Shown here piece after piece: positions 10,067-20,752 of a stretch of 23,438 bases of DNA. The notes under the pieces were generated by a model. That model was not told the origin of the DNA. It searched no databases and saw only the letters and a program-made list of their open reading frames with translations. How positions within the stretch are numbered: the stretch's first letter is position 1; each line of letters begins with the position of its first letter. Origin of the DNA: Blastomyces gilchristii SLH14081 (lineage: Eukaryota > Ascomycota > Eurotiomycetes > Onygenales > Ajellomycetaceae); NCBI RefSeq assembly GCF_000003855.2, contig NW_003101613.1, positions 1-23,438 on the forward strand, written 5' to 3'. The translations under genes and the position numbers were made by a program.

Positions 10067-10830
10067 AAAACTTTTTCTATTTATTATCTTTCTTCTCTTT
10101 CTTATTCTTTTTATTATTCTTTATAATTCAGTTTTTATTCTTATTCTTCTTCTTATTCTTCTTATCTAAAATAATAATTATCTTAAAATCTCTCTTTACT
10201 ATCTTCTTAGAGAAGAGTTCTCACTGCTTCTTCTCAGTTAAATTAATCTATATCTTAAAATCCTGCATTTTCTGATCTGCTGTTTCAGATTTCATCTCAG
10301 TGATAAGCAGATTGACATACTCAGAGAGCAGAGCTGTCTTCTTAATATTCTGAATTATAAAGTGTATTCAAGATCTTAATAAGACTCTAATTTCCTTCTT
10401 CTCTGTCAGCTTCTGATAATCAATTAGAGAATAGAAGTATTATCAAAAATTATTTTCTTTTAATAAATAAAAAACTTATCAGTTTTAACTTCTTTATCTC
10501 TTACTTTAATATCTTCTCAATCTTCTTCTATTATTATCTACTTATAGTAACTCTCTTCTTCTCTCTCTCTCTTTTCATCTTAATCTTAAATCATTCTCAG
10601 AACTTCTTCTGATCTTATCACTACTGTATAAGACTCTTCACTGTTCTCTTTTTCAATCTTGCACAGATAGTGTCATCTGTATTATTTCTGTACTTAATTC
10701 AGTCTAAATCTATTAAAAGTATTACTTAAAATCATTATCATTCTGCTCTCTTACAGAGTCTCTTCAAGATATTATAATATATCTTACAATCTGTCTTTTC
10801 TTACTTGAATATCTTCTTCTTCTCTTTCTT
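10067..10830 (-). pseudogene. decayed minus-strand gene with Lys-rich tail (possible DDE transposase end)
   Basis: Read on the minus strand, stretches have gene-like composition: DDTICARLKKRTVKSLIQ near 10665-10615, then KLTEKKEIRVLL, TALLSEYVNLLITEMKSETA near 10340-10280, INLTEKK, and a long Lys/Asn-rich tail ending at a TAG near 10077. Two short intron-like segments break it, at about 10739-10690 and 10454-10405. The pattern ALLxxxVxxL followed by a basic tail recalls the C-terminus of fungal pogo/Fot1-type transposases. I see no DDE catalytic motif, so the identity is only a guess. Confidence 0.35.
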
Positions 10831-10956
10831 CAATCTGTGATAGTACTCACATATCTTGATGATCTGCAAAACTGCAGAATATTTGAAGAGAAATAACATG
10901 ATTAATTTCAGTGAGTATTAAAGAGAGATAAAGGCAGAAAAGACAGTCAGAAATAT

Positions 10957-11043
10957 TATAATAATAGTAATGATAATAATAATAGTAATGATAATAATAA
11001 TAATAATAATAATAATAGTAATAATAATGATAATGATAATAAT
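10957..11043. repeat. imperfect (AAT/GATAAT) microsatellite
   Basis: This is a run of AAT units with interspersed AGT and ATG variants. Read on the minus strand it would encode a meaningless poly-Tyr/His tract. It may be an old LINE or SINE tail, because both families here end in AAT repeats, but no element body adjoins it clearly. Confidence 0.8.
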
Positions 11044-11407
11044 GAAAGAGAGAGGGCATTGAAATATATTACTGACTTATCAAATATAAAGAGACTTAAA
11101 GAAAATATTAACAGCTTTTAAAGATGTACAGAAACAGCTACAGTGTTATATAATAACATTATCTTCATTCAATACATACACTGTTGATATTCTTTGTATA
11201 CAGTTATCATATAATCTATATCAGAGATATATATAGAAAACAGATCTTTATTACTAGAATAAATAATTACAGCAATTCTCTGTTTTTATATTATAAAGAT
11301 AAGTTATTTTTATTTCTTTCTTCTCTCTTTTCTCTTCTTCAATCAATCACTAATTTCAAGCTGATATGAAAACTATTAAAACACTCTCAGAAACTCTTAA
11401 ATTGAAG
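11044..11407. other. unassigned AT-rich stretch left of the LINE tail
   Basis: I see no gene or repeat here that I can name. A pyrimidine-rich stretch lies at 11305-11345. The short open frame at 11184-11369 has no family features. Confidence 0.4.
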
Positions 11408-11670
11408 ATTATTATTATTATTATTATTCTTCAATTATAGATGTATACAGTCAGAAACTATGATATCTATCTGAGAACTTTTAGTTCTCAGAGTTTTTTC
11501 TATATCTATAAAGTTAACTATTATACATTCATCAATTTCAGATATGTAAAATCAGAAAATTCCAGCTCAGAATACAAAAACTGTTTATAAATTACAGTAT
11601 TTTAACATCTTCTGATACCCTTGAAACCATTTGACAATATCATGACAAAAGAAAAGAGACCACAGTGAAT
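11408..11670 (-). mobile_element. LINE (-), 3' end fragment left of the gypsy B insertion
   Basis: This is the reverse complement of 16246-16510. It starts with the (ATT)7 tail (11408-11428) and reads into the 3' untranslated part of a non-LTR retrotransposon. The N gap interrupts it. The rest of the same insertion is at 21026-21690, beyond gypsy copy B. Several CC and CpG-derived bases differ from the plus-strand LINE by transitions. Confidence 0.8.
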
Positions 11671-12040
11671 NNNNNNNNNNNNNNNNNNNNNNNNNNNNNN
11701 NNNNNNNNNNNNNNNNNNNNNNNNNNNNNNNNNNNNNNNNNNNNNNNNNNNNNNNNNNNNNNNNNNNNNNNNNNNNNNNNNNNNNNNNNNNNNNNNNNNN
11801 NNNNNNNNNNNNNNNNNNNNNNNNNNNNNNNNNNNNNNNNNNNNNNNNNNNNNNNNNNNNNNNNNNNNNNNNNNNNNNNNNNNNNNNNNNNNNNNNNNNN
11901 NNNNNNNNNNNNNNNNNNNNNNNNNNNNNNNNNNNNNNNNNNNNNNNNNNNNNNNNNNNNNNNNNNNNNNNNNNNNNNNNNNNNNNNNNNNNNNNNNNNN
12001 NNNNNNNNNNNNNNNNNNNNNNNNNNNNNNNNNNNNNNNN
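11671..12040. other. assembly gap (370 N)
   Basis: No sequence is given. By comparison with the two intact junctions, the missing DNA should hold the LINE segment matching 16039-16245, the target duplication and the first 221 bp of the 5' LTR of copy B. Any reading frame drawn across the N run is meaningless. Confidence 0.95.
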
Positions 12041-12077
12041 TCATCTTAATAATCATCTGTGAGCACTTATTCTTACA
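12041..12077 (+). repeat. 5' LTR, copy B, last 37 bp
   Basis: This ends GAGCACTTATTCTTACA and matches the ends of the 3' LTRs at 5769 and 21025. The rest of the LTR lies in the N gap. The sequence directly after it (12078-12109) should contain the primer-binding site, but I cannot match it to a tRNA end. Confidence 0.8.
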
Positions 12078-12109
12078 TTTCAAGCTCTGTCAGTCAGCAA
12101 CTGTCTATT

Positions 12110-13300
12110 ATGACTGAAAGAACTAGAAACTCATATACTTCAATCTCTGTGAACTCTACTACAGACACTCAGAAGCAGTCACTCAAATCATAAATAACTC
12201 TTATAAAAGAAGTCTCAGAGAACTTATTAATTACTTACAGAACATTATTCTCTGCATCTATAATAGAAGAATTCTTCAAACTCATGAATAAATCAATCTT
12301 AGTGAAGAATATTCTTGAACATCTTCTACAGAATCAAGCTATTTTTCTATAAGAAATACTTACTGTCTGCAGACACTCTTAAACTGAGTCTCTAGACATA
12401 ATCTTCAGAGATATTTATAAATTAAAAAGAATCTTTCTCAAGCTGTGATTACTTAAGACTGCTTATCAAATCATAATCTATAAAAGCTTTTGCATGTTTG
12501 TATTTAAAATTGACTTATAAGCTCAGCTATATAACATGAAAGATGAAGAAGCTGTTATCTATATAATAACAGATCTTTACTACACTGAAGTCAAGAACTG
12601 ACTGAATTATTTAGAGAATAATTATAAGAGATTCTACTAGTCTGTTCTCAAGATCTATCTAGAGAATAAGTTAAGAAACTTTATAAGCTGAATAGAGAAC
12701 ATCTGAGTTATAATCATTAATATTAGAAAAAGAGATGAGAAATCTGATGAAAACTACTCACAGTACTTTATAAAATTGTAATATGAATTGAGATCTGTGA
12801 AAACAGAGCTCTGAAACAAGATCTGAATGATAATATTTATAAAGAAGCTGAATAAAGATATATAGAACAAGCTTATTAAGCAAGACTTCAAGTTCTTAAC
12901 TTTGAAGAAACTGATAACTCTTATTCATCACTTATAAATTACTGTGAGAGTCACAGACTTTCAGAGAGTGAATCACTGATAAGTCTTATAAGAGTTAGAA
13001 TAACAGAGAACAGATTTGCTGAGAAAGAATAATAAGATATAGAGAGATTCATATCTGACTGCTGAGCAGAGAGAAAGAGCTTCATAAGTATCTGTGAATA
13101 GAGTATATAATAGAGAGATTAAGAAAAAGAGTCTCTACTTCATCTATTCTAAATCAGAATATCTCTGTATAAACTATCTAGATAAATTAAAATAGAAATT
13201 TGAGAAGTCACAGACAGAGTCAGCAATAGTCTTCTTAAGAGTCTTAAAGCTGACATCTGAATCTGTTACTTCTTCAATGAAAATACATACTTACAGAGAG
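12110..13300 (+). pseudogene. gypsy gag relic, copy B
   Basis: The ATG at 12110 opens with MTERTRNSYTSISVN, 32 bases after the LTR. The frame is shared with the zinc knuckle (13136) and the protease (13349), so gag-pol was probably one polyprotein. The middle has a gag-like helical stretch (EEAVIYIITDLYYTEVKN, then YLENKLRNF and ENYSQYF). The CCHC zinc knuckle at 13136-13177 has all four ligands turned into Tyr (Y-x2-Y-x4-Y-x4-Y). Each is explained by a single C-to-T or G-to-A change. The protein would package the RNA. About a dozen or more stops make it non-functional. Copy A lacks this part because of the window edge. Confidence 0.8.
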
Positions 13301-14620
13301 AGACTGTACTACAGTACTGCTATCTCACAAGTATGAAAAGTATTGATAAACTCAGAATCTCAGGTCACTGTAGTGTTTTTAAAGCTTGCAGAGTAAATAA
13401 GCTGAGTAATAAAAACTGAGAATCTGCTCTTATAATATGCAGAGTATGAGAACTCAGATCTGAGAGCTGAGAAACTTGTAAGAATTATCTTTGAATTGTA
13501 AGATCTTTTCAGAATCTGAAGAAGATTTGTAGAAACTATGATTATTACAGATATCACAGACAACATATACTTGAGACTTATATAACTTCAAAGACACAAT
13601 TCATATATAGCTGTTTATAAGTCAGGTTTATACTTCTGATCAGTATTGACAGATTCACTCACAGAGATAGAATCTGTTGATACTGTAGAGTTAATTAGAG
13701 AACATAAGCTCATCTATATAATAACTATGTAAATATCTGAGAACTTCACAGTTATGAAAACTGAGCTTCAGATATCAGAGAAATACTGAGATCTCACAGA
13801 GATATTCAGTTGAGTAAAGACAGCTGAGCATCTATCTCACTGTGAGAAGAATCTAATAATAAATTTAATAGAAGAGTAGAAACTCTTCTGAAGATTAATT
13901 TATAAGCTCTCTCATTATGAGACAGAGATCTTATAGACTTATGTAAAGAAGAATCTGAAGAATGACTTTATCTGATCTTTATAGATCTTCATAGAAGCCT
14001 CTGTGATATTTATGAAGAAGAAGAATGAAGATCTCAGATTATGTATAAACTATTATAATCTGAACTCTAAGACTATAAAGAGTCACTATTCTCTGTCTCT
14101 GATTAAGAATGTGATCAACTGTCTTACAGAAGCTATTATATTCATATAACTGAATATGATTAATATATATACACAGCTGTGAATATAATCTAAGAATGAA
14201 TGAAAGACTGTCTTTAGAACTGCACTGAGATTATTTGAATATCTAGTAATGTCTTTTGATTTGACTAATATCTTCATAATATTTCAGTCTTTCATTAATA
14301 AAACACTTCATGCATATCTGAATGATGTGATAATGTACTCTGTGAAGAAGAAACAATATACTGAGCATGTGTAAAGTGTATTAAAGATCTTAGATAAGAC
14401 AGAACTGTATATTAAGCTTATAAAGTGCAACTTCAGTACTTATCAGATTAATTTTCTAGAATATATAATCACTGCAGATAATATTCAGATAAAATCTTCA
14501 CAGATTAAGACTATTCTATCATGATTAGAGTTAACTAGTATTCATAGAATTCAGATCTTTCTGAGCTTTGTAAATTTCTATAGACAGTTTATCTTTGTAT
14601 TTATAAGAATATTCTTGTTC
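13301..14620 (+). pseudogene. gypsy pol relic, copy B, part 1 (protease and RT)
   Basis: Protease: LINSESQV, with the catalytic Asp now Asn at 13349-13351, the same change as in copy A. RT: KYWDL near 13780, then KKKNEDLRLCINYYNLN near 14015-14065, FEYLVMSFDLTN near 14235-14270 and the palm region after it. In-frame, 24 bases are missing near 14320 compared with copy A: copy A reads LNIFVIIYLDNVIIYS, copy B only LNDVIMYS. The polymerase YxDD box is thus deleted. RT ends at the LINE insertion, just after the NFYRQF stretch. Part 2 starts at 16511. Confidence 0.85.
14606..14620. repeat. probable LINE target-site duplication, left
   Basis: AGAATATTCTTGTTC compares with AGAATCTTCTTGATC at 16511-16525, 13 of 15 identical. 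Copy A has one uninterrupted version of this site (around 1325-1345), which is the empty site. Confidence 0.65.
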
Positions 14621-14640
14621 TATTCTTTCAGACTATGAGA

Positions 14641-16125
14641 CAATTATACATAGCCTGTATTACCTCAGTAGCGGATTACGAAGTTCAAGTTTGATGAAAT
14701 AAACAAGGTAACTTTACTGAACTCTTTCAAAGTCTACAAAACAGAGCTTTGAGAAGAATTCTAAGAGCATTCAAATCATCTTCTATTAAAGCAATGGAAA
14801 TTGAAGCTTCAATTTCACCTTCTGCTATTCGATTTGAAAAGGCCTGTATGAACTATGCTCTGAGAGTCACGAAGATGAGCGCAAATCATATAATCAGATA
14901 AAGAGTCTCTTCTTCATTTTCATCAGTTAACTCAGGAAATGAACTGAATTGAAATAGATTTCTTGATTGAAATGAGAATAATGCTTTAAAGAAAATGCCC
15001 TCTCAACTGTATAGACTATGTTCACTTATTAAAAATCAATTTTCTTCATTAAATGTTGAGAAAATTGATCATGAGAAGATATCTCTCTGGAGAGAAAAGC
15101 TGAAATCTCTCATTGACTTATAAGTAAGTGAACTATCTAAAGAGAGAGAATATGAACAGTATTTGAAGAAGATCTGTACAATCAATATAAAAGACTCTAT
15201 TCTGATTTACTCAGATGACTCACAAAATGAGAATTTGAATAGATTAGATGCAGGCCTTGCTTATACTGAAGATAATATCAATTTTATCACAGATTTCTGA
15301 AATTTAGACTATGAATTCAAAGTCTTTGATGCTGAACTATTTGCAATAGTGAAAGCTTTTCAAACTCATTGAAATAAAATCTTATAAAAGAGGAAATAGT
15401 TTGAAAGAGACATGAATACTCTCTAATAGTCAAGCTGCTTAAAAAGACTTAGAAATAGTCAGATTCATAATGATCAAATGATCTTGACTGATTTAAACTC
15501 TGTTTTAAAAATTCAAAAGAGTAGAACATCAAAACTGATAATTCATCTGTATTAAGTTCCTGCTCATATGAATATTCATGGCGATGAATTGGCTGATTCA
15601 GCTGCAGAAAAGAGTTCAGAATTAAGCAGATCTATTCAAAAAACAGTGTTCTGATCTTTCATAAAGAGAAAGATAAAAGAATGTTATTTAAACAAGTGAA
15701 ATAAAAGCTGGCAGAAACAAAAGAAGAGCATACATTATTCAAGATTTGAGATAAAATCAAAGTGAAAATCTTGTTCAATTAAATGTAAAAAGAAAATATT
15801 CTCATCTATAATACAGCTGAAACTAGAACATGATTATTTCAAATTCTATATATAAAGATTTAATGATAGATTTGATTCAACAGAGTACTCATTCTGCAAT
15901 GTGAATGAAAATTCTGAGTATATTGTAATGCATTGTGCATTGTACAATAGTCTCAGAGTCAGATTAAAGAAGAAGAATGATTTAAATCAATTAAATATGA
16001 GGTTCTTATTCTCAACTGAGACAGGAACTAAATACTTAATAGACTTTCTATCAGAAACTCAAGCAGCTATAAGAAAATGACTGCATTCAGAAGTATCTGA
16101 ATATGAAGAGGTAGAAATTGATTAG
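14641..16125 (+). pseudogene. LINE ORF2 relic: RT end, RNase H, Cys-His motif
   Basis: One unbroken frame of 495 codons to the TAG at 16123-16125, with no frameshift but close to twenty internal stops, mostly TGA or TAA for Trp or Gln. The start reads YIACITSVADYEVQV and then LQNRALRRILRAFKSSSIKA, MEIEAS and IRFEKACMNYALRV, the linker after the RT of Tad1-like elements. RNase H: YSDDS with the first catalytic Asp at 15214-15216 and the next Gly turned to Asp, FDAELFAI with the Glu at 15334-15336, and HMNIHGDELADSAA near 15565-15600. The end has FCNVNENSEYIVMHCALYN (about 15890-15945), a Cys/His knuckle-like motif. The enzyme would copy LINE RNA at a nicked target. It is inactive. Confidence 0.85.
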
Positions 16126-16486
16126 ATATAGTCTGTTAAAACAGCTATATACTATCTTTTAATAATTTTATTTTGTTATAGTCTCTCTTTACTGTACTTG
16201 TTTCTTTCTGTTTCTTTCTATCTATCTATTTAATGTATCTATCTTTAAGACTATGCTCTCTTTTCCTTTGTCATGATATTTTCAAATGATTTCAAAGTAT
16301 CAGAAGATGTTGAAATACTGCAATTTGTAAACAGTTTTTATATTCTGAGCTGGAATTTTCTGATTTTGCATATCTGAAATTGATAAATGTATAATAGTTG
16401 ACTCTATAGATATAGGAAAAACCCTGAGATCTAAAGGTTCTCAGGTAGATGTTATAGTCTCTGACTGTATACATTTATAATTGAAG
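16126..16486 (+). other. LINE 3' untranslated region
   Basis: No coding sequence is seen. Its last part ends TATAATTGAAGAATAAT, leading into the AAT repeats; this is the region a LINE RT recognises to start copying. The reverse complement is at 11408-11670. Confidence 0.7.
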
Positions 16487-16510
16487 AATAATAATAATAA
16501 TAATAATAAT
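16487..16510. repeat. (AAT)8 LINE tail
   Basis: Eight AAT units close the LINE directly before the right target duplication at 16511. Matching ATT tails close the minus-strand LINE (11408-11428) and the SINE (about 6037-6057). Confidence 0.85.
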
Positions 16511-18850
16511 AGAATCTTCTTGATCCTTATAGACATGCTGAAGAATGATAATAAGAAGAAGTCATTCTGTGAATAAAGAATGAAAAGATTGTTAAGAAGA
16601 GAGAGCTGTAAGAACTTTCTTATCTCAGAAGCTCATAAGATCTTTATAAGATTGAAATAGACATTTACAGACACAGTGATACTGTTTCACTTCGATTTCT
16701 TACTCTTAATCAGATTGAAACCAGATGTCTTCTTCTTTATAATTTCAGAAATAGTCTCATAACTATAGTTAAATGAGAACTGGGTTTCAGTGACCTTTTT
16801 CTTATGAAAGATGCAACTCACAGAGATTAACTATAACATTCATAATCAGAAGCTTGTTATAATAGTGAAATTTTTCAAGAGTCTTATAACAGTGATTACT
16901 ATTAGAACTGATTATAACAGCTTATAATAGTTTACTTCAATTAAGAAACTCTTGCAGCAGCAGATTCACTAAGCTCAGAGACTGAGTGAGTTCTGATTTA
17001 AGATAGAGTATATCAAGAGAATTAAGAACTCAGTGAAGAGACTCTCTCACAGATCTGACTATATTAAGAAGATCAGAATAACAGATACAGAGAGACTAGA
17101 GAAGATAGAAAAGCTTTATAGAATACTTAGACTGAGTGTTATAAAGAGATTGACTGAAGAGTTTCTCAATTCTCTATAAAAGAAGAAGAAAGAGAGAGAG
17201 AAGAAGTCTGTACAACTACTCTCTATAACACTGAGAGTTAACACTCTGAGAATCTTCATAAGAATTCTTGAAGAGAGTATCTATAACTTGAAGAGTTTGC
17301 AGACTTTGAGAAGTGCTATGAAAGACCTGATATAAGAAGAAACAGAGTATAAGTCTTTATAAAATCTTCTATTCAGATTGTCTGAACTGCAACTAAAGAA
17401 TGAATATACTCAGTATATTTAAAAACTGCTTATAGCAGGAATCAATCCTGCAGAAACAAAGAATTGAAGTGACTTAAATAGTCTCTTATAAAGAGAGAGC
17501 TGAATTTATATATCTATAAATGAGTTTCTATATATAGAACTTATTAAAAGGCATCATGACTCTTCTCTAACAGATTATTTTATAGATACTAGAACTTATA
17601 AGTTACTTATAAGAAAATACTTCTAACTGAAGATACAAGAACTTGTGAAGAAGATAGTGAATTCTTATACTATTTATCAGAATTCACAGATAGTGTAGTT
17701 CAGATTATATAAAGAACTTACTTCTCTACTTATCTCATGAGAATCTTGAGAATAGCTAGAAATGAAAGCTCTTATAAGTCTCTCTAAAAGCAAGAACATA
17801 TATGATGCCTGTTTTAACAGTGTGCTGATAATAGTAGATTACTTTATTAAGATAACATACTTTATACTCATCTGTAAGAACTTAAAGTCAAAGAATTTAA
17901 CTTATATCTTCATCTGTGATATGATTCAGTTGCATGAATTGTCTGTAGATATTATCTCAGACAGAGAATCAATCTTTATAAAAAAGTTCTGATTCAATCT
18001 AATAACTATACTGAAGATCTTGTGAGATTTAAGCATAGCTTTTCATCAATAGATAGATGATCAGATACAATATCTGATAAGTATATTAAAACAGTATCTG
18101 CAGTGCTTTGTCAATTACAATCAGAATGACTGAGTATATTGATTATCACTTATAGAGTTTATATATAATATCTTAAAACATATCAGTACAGATAAAACTC
18201 TCTTTAAGATACTCACTGAGACTTCTTCATGAATACTCTTAATGAACTTGTAAGAGTATACTATAGAGTGTGATAATACTTATGAATAAGCTGAGAGAAT
18301 TCAGAATATTCAGAAGAAAGCCTGTGAATTCTTGAGAAACACTCAAGAGTATCAGAAGAGATACTATGACTTCAAGTATATTATAAAGAGTTTCAAGAAA
18401 GATGATAGAGTCTAACTGAGTCTAGAAAATATTATTATACAGAGATCTAGTAAGAAGCTGAATCTCTTATAAACAGAGTCTTATAAGATTGTAAAGAAAG
18501 TTAGCTGACAGTTCTATAAATTGAAACTATTATCTAAGTTGTAGATATACAATGTTTTTCATATCTCTTTACTTTATAAATATAAGAAATTTTTAGAAGA
18601 GAACTCTGTGACTCATCACTCTATTTATAAAGTACTAGAGAGTGAAAGAGAATATCAGATTAAAGAAATTATTAACTCAGAGAAGCAAGATCATGAGCTC
18701 TGATTCAAGATTCAGTGATAAGAAAATTCTGATAAGATAAATAAGTTCACTTGAGAATTATCTGAGTAGAGAAGATATCTACAGAAACTGAGATATGACT
18801 TTCATACTGAAAATTCTGATAAGTCAGAATGATGCACTCTTCACTAAGAA
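16511..18850 (+). pseudogene. gypsy pol relic, copy B, part 2 (RNase H, integrase, chromodomain)
   Basis: The pol sequence resumes at AGAATCTTCTTGATCC, the copy of the LINE target. RNase H lies at about 16690-16930; it has lost roughly 20 bases after GAAATTTTT (near 16875) compared with copy A. The integrase is at about 17500-18540. In its zinc motif both Cys are Tyr (17666-17668 and 17675-17677) and one His is Tyr. In the core VDIISDRES keeps the second Asp, but the Gly after Arg is Glu and the first Asp is lost (MKALISL at 17762). The 76-codon open stretch over 17762-17992 is part of this domain. The chromodomain follows at about 18650-18840. Confidence 0.85.
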
Positions 18851-20752
18851 TCTGATTATAATAAAGATATTAACACTGTCATTTATAAACTCTAGTCTAT
18901 AAGATAATAAGTTTCTACTGAGATGAACAGTTCATAGCATATACAAAGAGAAGAAGAAATCATGTTCTTATTAAAGTTAAAAAATAAAGAAAATAAAAAC
19001 AGAACTGTGAACATAATTTAGATATTAATAAAGAAAAAACAAAGAAAATTCATATTTATATTCTTAATATTTATAACACTCAATCTCTCTGTAACTATCA
19101 ATTTCTCTCTTTAAAGAAGTAGAGAGTATTATATCTGTAGTACAGACAATTGTTGCATTTAATACAAAGACTATCAGAAATGCACAGACTTCAGAAGAGC
19201 TGAACATCAGAGTATACACAGTTATAGCAGAGTCTTGAGAGCTGATTATCTATATATATAATCAGATATTTCTCATGAAGCTGTGTCTGCTTTCTCAGTT
19301 ATACTGAAGTATTCAGCTTAGAAATAATTGAGATATGAAGAGAAGACTCATCTACTCAGGTCAACTTCTGTCATAAATTCATGATATTTATATTTTCTTG
19401 ATTATCTGAATTTTGCAAGTATCTGAGAAGTCATCTCTCATTTAACAATGAGATTGCAGAAATGCACTGCAGTATGAGAACTGTTGATAAAGAATTTAAA
19501 CATATTTGCATATACTTGATCAGAAATTATGTGAATAGAGAGAGAGTGATTATAGATCTGTAGAGCTGTAGAAGATACTAACAACACTAAAAGCTTTATA
19601 AGAGCTATTAGCTAGAGTCTGTAAGAAATTACTTATAGAGAGACTTACAGTAAAGAGTGAGACTGCACTACTTGAAGTCAGAAACTGATCTAAGAGAGTT
19701 ATGAGCTTAACTGCTAGCCTGAAGATCAGATATGATGACAGAGCTGAGAGAAGTGAAGATACTGTTATAAGTGATAGTATCTCTGCTTCATTACCTGATA
19801 AAAAGCAATTAAAAGAGTTATAAAGACACTTATAAGAAGCTCAGCAGTAGTTTGACATTGTTTACAAAGATATTGAGATTGAAAAAATTTTTTATTCTTG
19901 AGAAGTTCTTGAATTAATACACAGATATTATCAGAAACACTCTCTCTCTGTTATCTGAGTAAAAACACTTTGTAAATGAATGAGAATACTCACAGTTTAT
20001 AAGAATGAGAGCTGTTATAGAAAAAGAAAAAAGAAGATAAGATTTCACAGATAGATCTGAAATATTTATACTACTCTAGAGAGATTTATTTGCACTATGA
20101 ATAATTCTGTACAACAGTTAGATTACTCTAGTAAATAAAGAGTGATTATGAATTACAGATCTGAATCTTTCTATATAACTATAAAGAGTGATTGCAGGCT
20201 GCAGACATCTTGATTCTACAATTTCACAGAGTTAATAAAAGAATGAAAAATTCCTCACAATTCTACAGTGTCAAAGAAAGATGATTTGTAAGAATAAGTG
20301 AAAGATCAACTTATAAATGCTTCTCTTTAATGAGAATGATCTCACAGAAAGTGATTCATCTGCAGAATGAATTTGTGTAATAGTCACACAAGAATCTTGC
20401 AGAAAAATGATTGAAGATCAACTGAAACTCTTCAGATTAGAAGATGCAGAATGAATCTGTGTGATAATCACACAAGAACCTTGCAGAAATGATTGAGAGT
20501 CAATCAGAACTCTTCTGTATGAAAGGTGCAAGATAAATCTATATAATAGTTAGAGAAAGATCTGCAGGTTATAAAGAATCTCATAAAACAAGAAACTGAG
20601 TGACAGACTGTTTTCTCTTCATGATAACAAGACATTTTTCCTCACTGAGGTTTTTTTTTATATAGATATGAAGAATTTTTAGTGAGTATCACTGCAGTGC
20701 TGAGTCTGATTCTATGAAATCACTCAGTGAAAGGCTTCACAGACAAAGTCTT
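18851..20752 (+). pseudogene. gypsy 3' accessory region with decayed ORF, copy B
   Basis: This is the counterpart of 3671-5496. In one frame it shows a Cys cluster C-x4-C-C-x8-C at 19136-19183 followed by TDFRRAEHQS. In copy A the two adjacent Cys codons are Tyr, so the Cys state is ancestral. Downstream, near 19560-19690, comes the charged helical stretch seen better in copy A. The family is unknown; a nucleic-acid-binding Cys-rich protein with a coiled coil is one possibility. The end of the region holds the tandem repeat at 20362-20560 and no coding signal. Confidence 0.5.
20362..20560 (+). repeat. about 83-bp tandem repeat, 2.4 units (copy B)
   Basis: Unit starts are at 20362 (GCAGAATGAATTTGTG), 20446 (GCAGAATGAATCTGTG) and 20528 (GCAAGATAAATCTATA). 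Each holds TAATAGTCACACAAGAA-like and ATGATTGA-like blocks. Copy A has one unit fewer. Confidence 0.75.

Larger units (their letters stand above)
14621..16510 (+). mobile_element. 5'-truncated non-LTR retrotransposon (LINE) inserted in gypsy B
   Basis: This 1.89-kb insertion interrupts gypsy copy B between RT and RNase H. It begins inside the C-terminal part of the RT, so it is 5'-truncated as is usual for LINEs, and ends in an (AAT)n tail at 16487-16510. An RNase H domain and a Cys/His C-terminal motif follow the RT part, the layout of fungal Tad1-like and I-like elements. It keeps more CpG (GCGGATTACG, ATTCGATTT, TCACGAAG) than the gypsy around it, so it is the younger insertion. Confidence 0.85.

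Noticed and set aside
10847..11059. Minus-strand open frame rich in Tyr and His
   Set aside because: It is the translation of the AAT-type microsatellite at 10957-11043; no protein features outside the repeat.
11640..12117. Open frames across the N run on both strands
   Set aside because: Almost all codons are unknown bases.
13360..14277. Short minus-strand open frames at 13360-13566 and 14086-14277
   Set aside because: They lie antisense to clear protease and RT sequence and have no family features.
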